DNA of 10,783 nucleotides from an uncultured Archangium sp. Its GTDB lineage: Bacteria; Myxococcota; Myxococcia; Myxococcales; Myxococcaceae. The position numbers and the translations under genes were made by a program. Positions 7,290 through 10,783 of this stretch are shown in pieces (the first letter of the stretch is position 1; the number at the start of each line of letters is the position of its first letter). The notes below the pieces were generated by a model. It ran no database searches. It was not told the origin of the DNA and saw nothing but the letters and a program-made list of their open reading frames with translations. Where the stretch lies: the NCBI GenBank assembly GCA_946479335.1, contig CAMLFP010000179.1, positions 1 through 10,783 of the forward strand, in the 5' to 3' direction.

Positions 7290-7598
7290 GTTCACCGAGA
7301 GCAGCGGCAACGTGTTCGCCGATCTGGGCGTCGAGGCTCCCGAGGAGGCGTTGGCGAAGGCGAAGCTGGCCGCTCAGTTGTCGAAGATCATCAGCGGTCG
7401 AAGACTGACGCAGGTCGCCGCGGCGCAGCTCCTCGGCATCGATCAGCCGAAGGTGTCAGCGTTGTTGCGCGGCCGACTCACGTCGTTCTCCACCGAACGC
7501 CTCATTCGCTTTCTGAACCTGCTCGGTCGGGACGTGGAGATCGTGGTGCGAGAGCGGCCTCAACGCCGCGGCCATGGCCACCTTCAGGTGCTGGCGGG

Positions 7599-7602
<4 letters not shown>
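7273..7602 (+). CDS. XRE-family antitoxin (HigA-like) of the type II module
   Basis: This 109-residue protein has a Cro/C1-type helix-turn-helix at about 33-70, with RLTQVAAAQLLGIDQPKVSALLRGR (44-68) as its core. The STERLIRFLNLLGRDVEIVVRE continuation (73-94) is typical of HigA2-like antitoxins. It should bind and neutralise the upstream toxin and repress the shared promoter; both roles come from the family. The start follows a strong Shine-Dalgarno sequence within the toxin 3' end. The stop TAG (7600-7602) overlaps the stop TAA (7601-7599) of the convergent glgB, leaving no intergenic DNA and no terminator between them. The last residues (PQRRGHGHLQVLAG) look atypical, so they may be a readthrough tail shaped by where the module joined the glgB end. 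Confidence 0.9.
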
Positions 7603-9785
<2,183 letters not shown>

Positions 9786-9855
9786 ACGACTCTCCGAAAC
9801 GGCCGCGGTAGGGCAGCCAACTCAAGGAGATGAAACCCCGATGAACAGCGAAGGC

Positions 9856-10041
9856 TTACGCGCGCTGTTTGTAGAAGAGCATCAGCGAGTAGCAGTGGAA
9901 CTCGTTGTCGCTCGACTGGCGAACCACGCGATCAACGATCTCCACGTCAGCGTTGGCCTTGATCCAACGGTTGACGTTCTCGCTGAGTTCTTCGCGTTCC
10001 TTCGCCTTCGTCGCTGAAAACACCTTGACGCCTGTGAACAT
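9856..10041 (-). CDS. Small uncharacterised protein
   Basis: This is a 61-residue product starting MFTGVKVFSAT and ending DNEFHCYSLMLFYKQRA. I do not recognise a named family. It shows a short strand (GVKVFSAT), a charged helix (KAKEREELSENVNRWIKANA), and two strands (VEIVDRVVRQSS, FHCYSLMLFYK). This is a compact alpha/beta fold with no signal peptide, membrane segment or DNA-binding motif. Third codon positions are mostly G or C on this strand, while the overlapping plus-strand frame uses TTA, GTA and CGA, which supports this strand as coding. The start at 10041 is preceded by GGGGGTGGG, but the spacing is long. An in-frame ATG at 10092 would add 17 residues and overlap the divergent PHP gene by 8 bases. 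It is upstream of glgB by 70 bases. The sequence does not show whether the two are co-transcribed. Confidence 0.6.
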   Translation of the reverse strand: MFTGVKVFSATKAKEREELSENVNRWIKANADVEIVDRVVRQSSDNEFHCYSLMLFYKQRA

Positions 10042-10084
10042 GCGGGGCTTATCCCACCCCCCTTCGTTACCCACAAGCCCCACC

Positions 10085-10783
10085 ATGCTCATCGATCTCC
10101 ACGTTCATTCGTATCTGTCGCGCGACTGTCAGCTCGACCCGCGCGCGGTGTTGCAACGCGCCGAGTCGTTCGGCCTCGATGGCGTGGCCTTCACCGAGAC
10201 CAACACGCAAGACGGGTGCGATGAACTCTTCGATCTGCAGCGCACCACGAAGCTGAAGATCTTCGTGGGCCTCGAGCTGGCGACCGACAAGGGGCAGTAC
10301 CTGTGCTTCTTCGAGAAGCCCGACCGCGCGCCGGAGCCGGTGCAGCTGTGGGGCAGCAACCGCGAGACGCCGTGGAAGGCCGACGAGGCGTTGCCGAAGT
10401 TGAAGGGGCTGGGCGCGGTCATCGTCGCGGCGCGGCCCTACGACAAGGACTTCCCGACCCCGGCGCTCGACGCGGTGAAGTCGATGAAGGTGCTGTCGGC
10501 GGTGGAGGTCTACAACCCGAAGGTGCGCGCGGGCGCGAATGAGCTGGCGATCGAAGCCGCGGAGTCGCTGAAGCTCCCCGGCGTCGCGGGCTCTGACGCG
10601 CGCGGGTCGCTCGATGAGATCGGCTACGGCGCGACGCTCTTCACGAAGCCCGTGAACTCGCAGGCCGAGCTGGTGAAGGCGCTCGCCGGGCACGACTACT
10701 TCCCGGTGCAGATGGGCGAGCTGCCGCACCTGCAACGCCCGGGCGCCGCGAAGGAAGCGGAGCTCAAGAAGAAGAAGAAGAAG
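10085..10783 (+). CDS. PHP-domain protein with altered metal-ligand motifs (3' end outside window)
   Basis: The 233 codons present begin MLIDLHVHSYLSRD, the opening motif of PHP (polymerase and histidinol phosphatase) metal-dependent phosphoesterases. His6 and His8 are kept. Glu64 is in the expected VGLEL strand and Asp171 in GSDAR. Other ligand positions differ from the family: TETN (37-40) replaces the usual TDHN, AARPYD (115-120) replaces the usual AHPxR, and GSDAR replaces SDAH. The fold should be intact (DPRAVLQRAESFGLDGVAF, SLDEIGYGATLF). Catalysis, or the set of bound metals, may not be. There is no Shine-Dalgarno sequence before the ATG at 10085, so it may be leaderless. The gene is divergent from the small gene, 43 bases away. 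The frame is open to the window edge and ends in a lysine run. Substrate unknown. Confidence 0.8.
   Translation, partial: MLIDLHVHSYLSRDCQLDPRAVLQRAESFGLDGVAFTETNTQDGCDELFDLQRTTKLKIFVGLELATDKGQYLCFFEKPDRAPEPVQLWGSNRETPWKADEALPKLKGLGAVIVAARPYDKDFPTPALDAVKSMKVLSAVEVYNPKVRAGANELAIEAAESLKLPGVAGSDARGSLDEIGYGATLFTKPVNSQAELVKALAGHDYFPVQMGELPHLQRPGAAKEAELKKKKKK
10766..10783 (+). repeat. AAG trinucleotide repeat (six copies) in the PHP gene
   Basis: Six consecutive AAG codons encode a Lys tail in frame with the PHP protein, preceded by KEAEL. The window ends inside the repeat, so its true length is unknown. Confidence 0.85.

Noticed and set aside
7570..7579. GGCCATGGCC palindrome near the antitoxin 3' end
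   Set aside because: It is a single 10-bp GC-rich palindrome inside coding sequence with no T tract, so it is not evidence of a terminator or operator.
10025..10055. TTGACG followed by TATCCC as a promoter of the PHP gene
   Set aside because: The spacer is 19 bases and the -10 matches at only three positions, so it is too weak to list.

Overview
This is a GC-rich bacterial window with strong G/C preference at third codon positions. Long antisense reading frames run through almost every gene, as expected at this base composition. The gene set is a SpoIID-domain cell-wall protein, a TonB-type protein, a cation diffusion facilitator, a sigma-54 activator, a TolC-type protein, glgB and an unusual PHP protein. 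I infer a Gram-negative myxobacterium-like organism (Myxococcota), because TonB and TolC proteins need an outer membrane. The assignment rests on general impression, not on a marker gene.

Layout. (a) 1-5510, minus strand: a tightly packed cluster transcribed towards position 1. In transcription order it holds a SpoIID-domain protein, a TonB-family protein, a cation diffusion facilitator (CDF) transporter, a sigma-54-dependent activator broken by two in-frame stop codons, and a TolC-type outer-membrane efflux protein cut by the left window edge. The TonB-CDF and CDF-activator junctions are both ATGA stop/start overlaps, so these three are probably translationally coupled. (b) 5529-5681, minus strand: a tRNA-Cys(GCA) gene with a plausible promoter upstream and a hairpin downstream that lies only 18 bases before the spoIID-like start codon. 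(c) 5702-7602, plus strand: an acyl-CoA dehydrogenase of the long-chain/isovaleryl catalytic type, then a toxin-first type II toxin-antitoxin pair (Gp49/HigB-like toxin, XRE antitoxin). (d) 7599-10041, minus strand: a full-length glycogen branching enzyme (glgB) whose stop codon overlaps the antitoxin stop, with a small uncharacterised gene upstream of it. (e) 10085-10783, plus strand: the start of a PHP-domain protein that departs from the usual metal-ligand pattern and runs off the right edge in a lysine-codon repeat.

The minus-strand cluster reads as an envelope unit: peptidoglycan glycan trimming, a periplasm-spanning TonB-like protein, inner-membrane metal export, and an outer-membrane channel, with a now-interrupted regulator. 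The rest is ordinary metabolism plus one accessory toxin-antitoxin module. I see no CRISPR array, insertion sequence, phage module or obvious new defence system. The points most worth following up are the doubly interrupted sigma-54 activator, the PHP protein with altered ligand motifs, and the tRNA/hairpin/spoIID arrangement.
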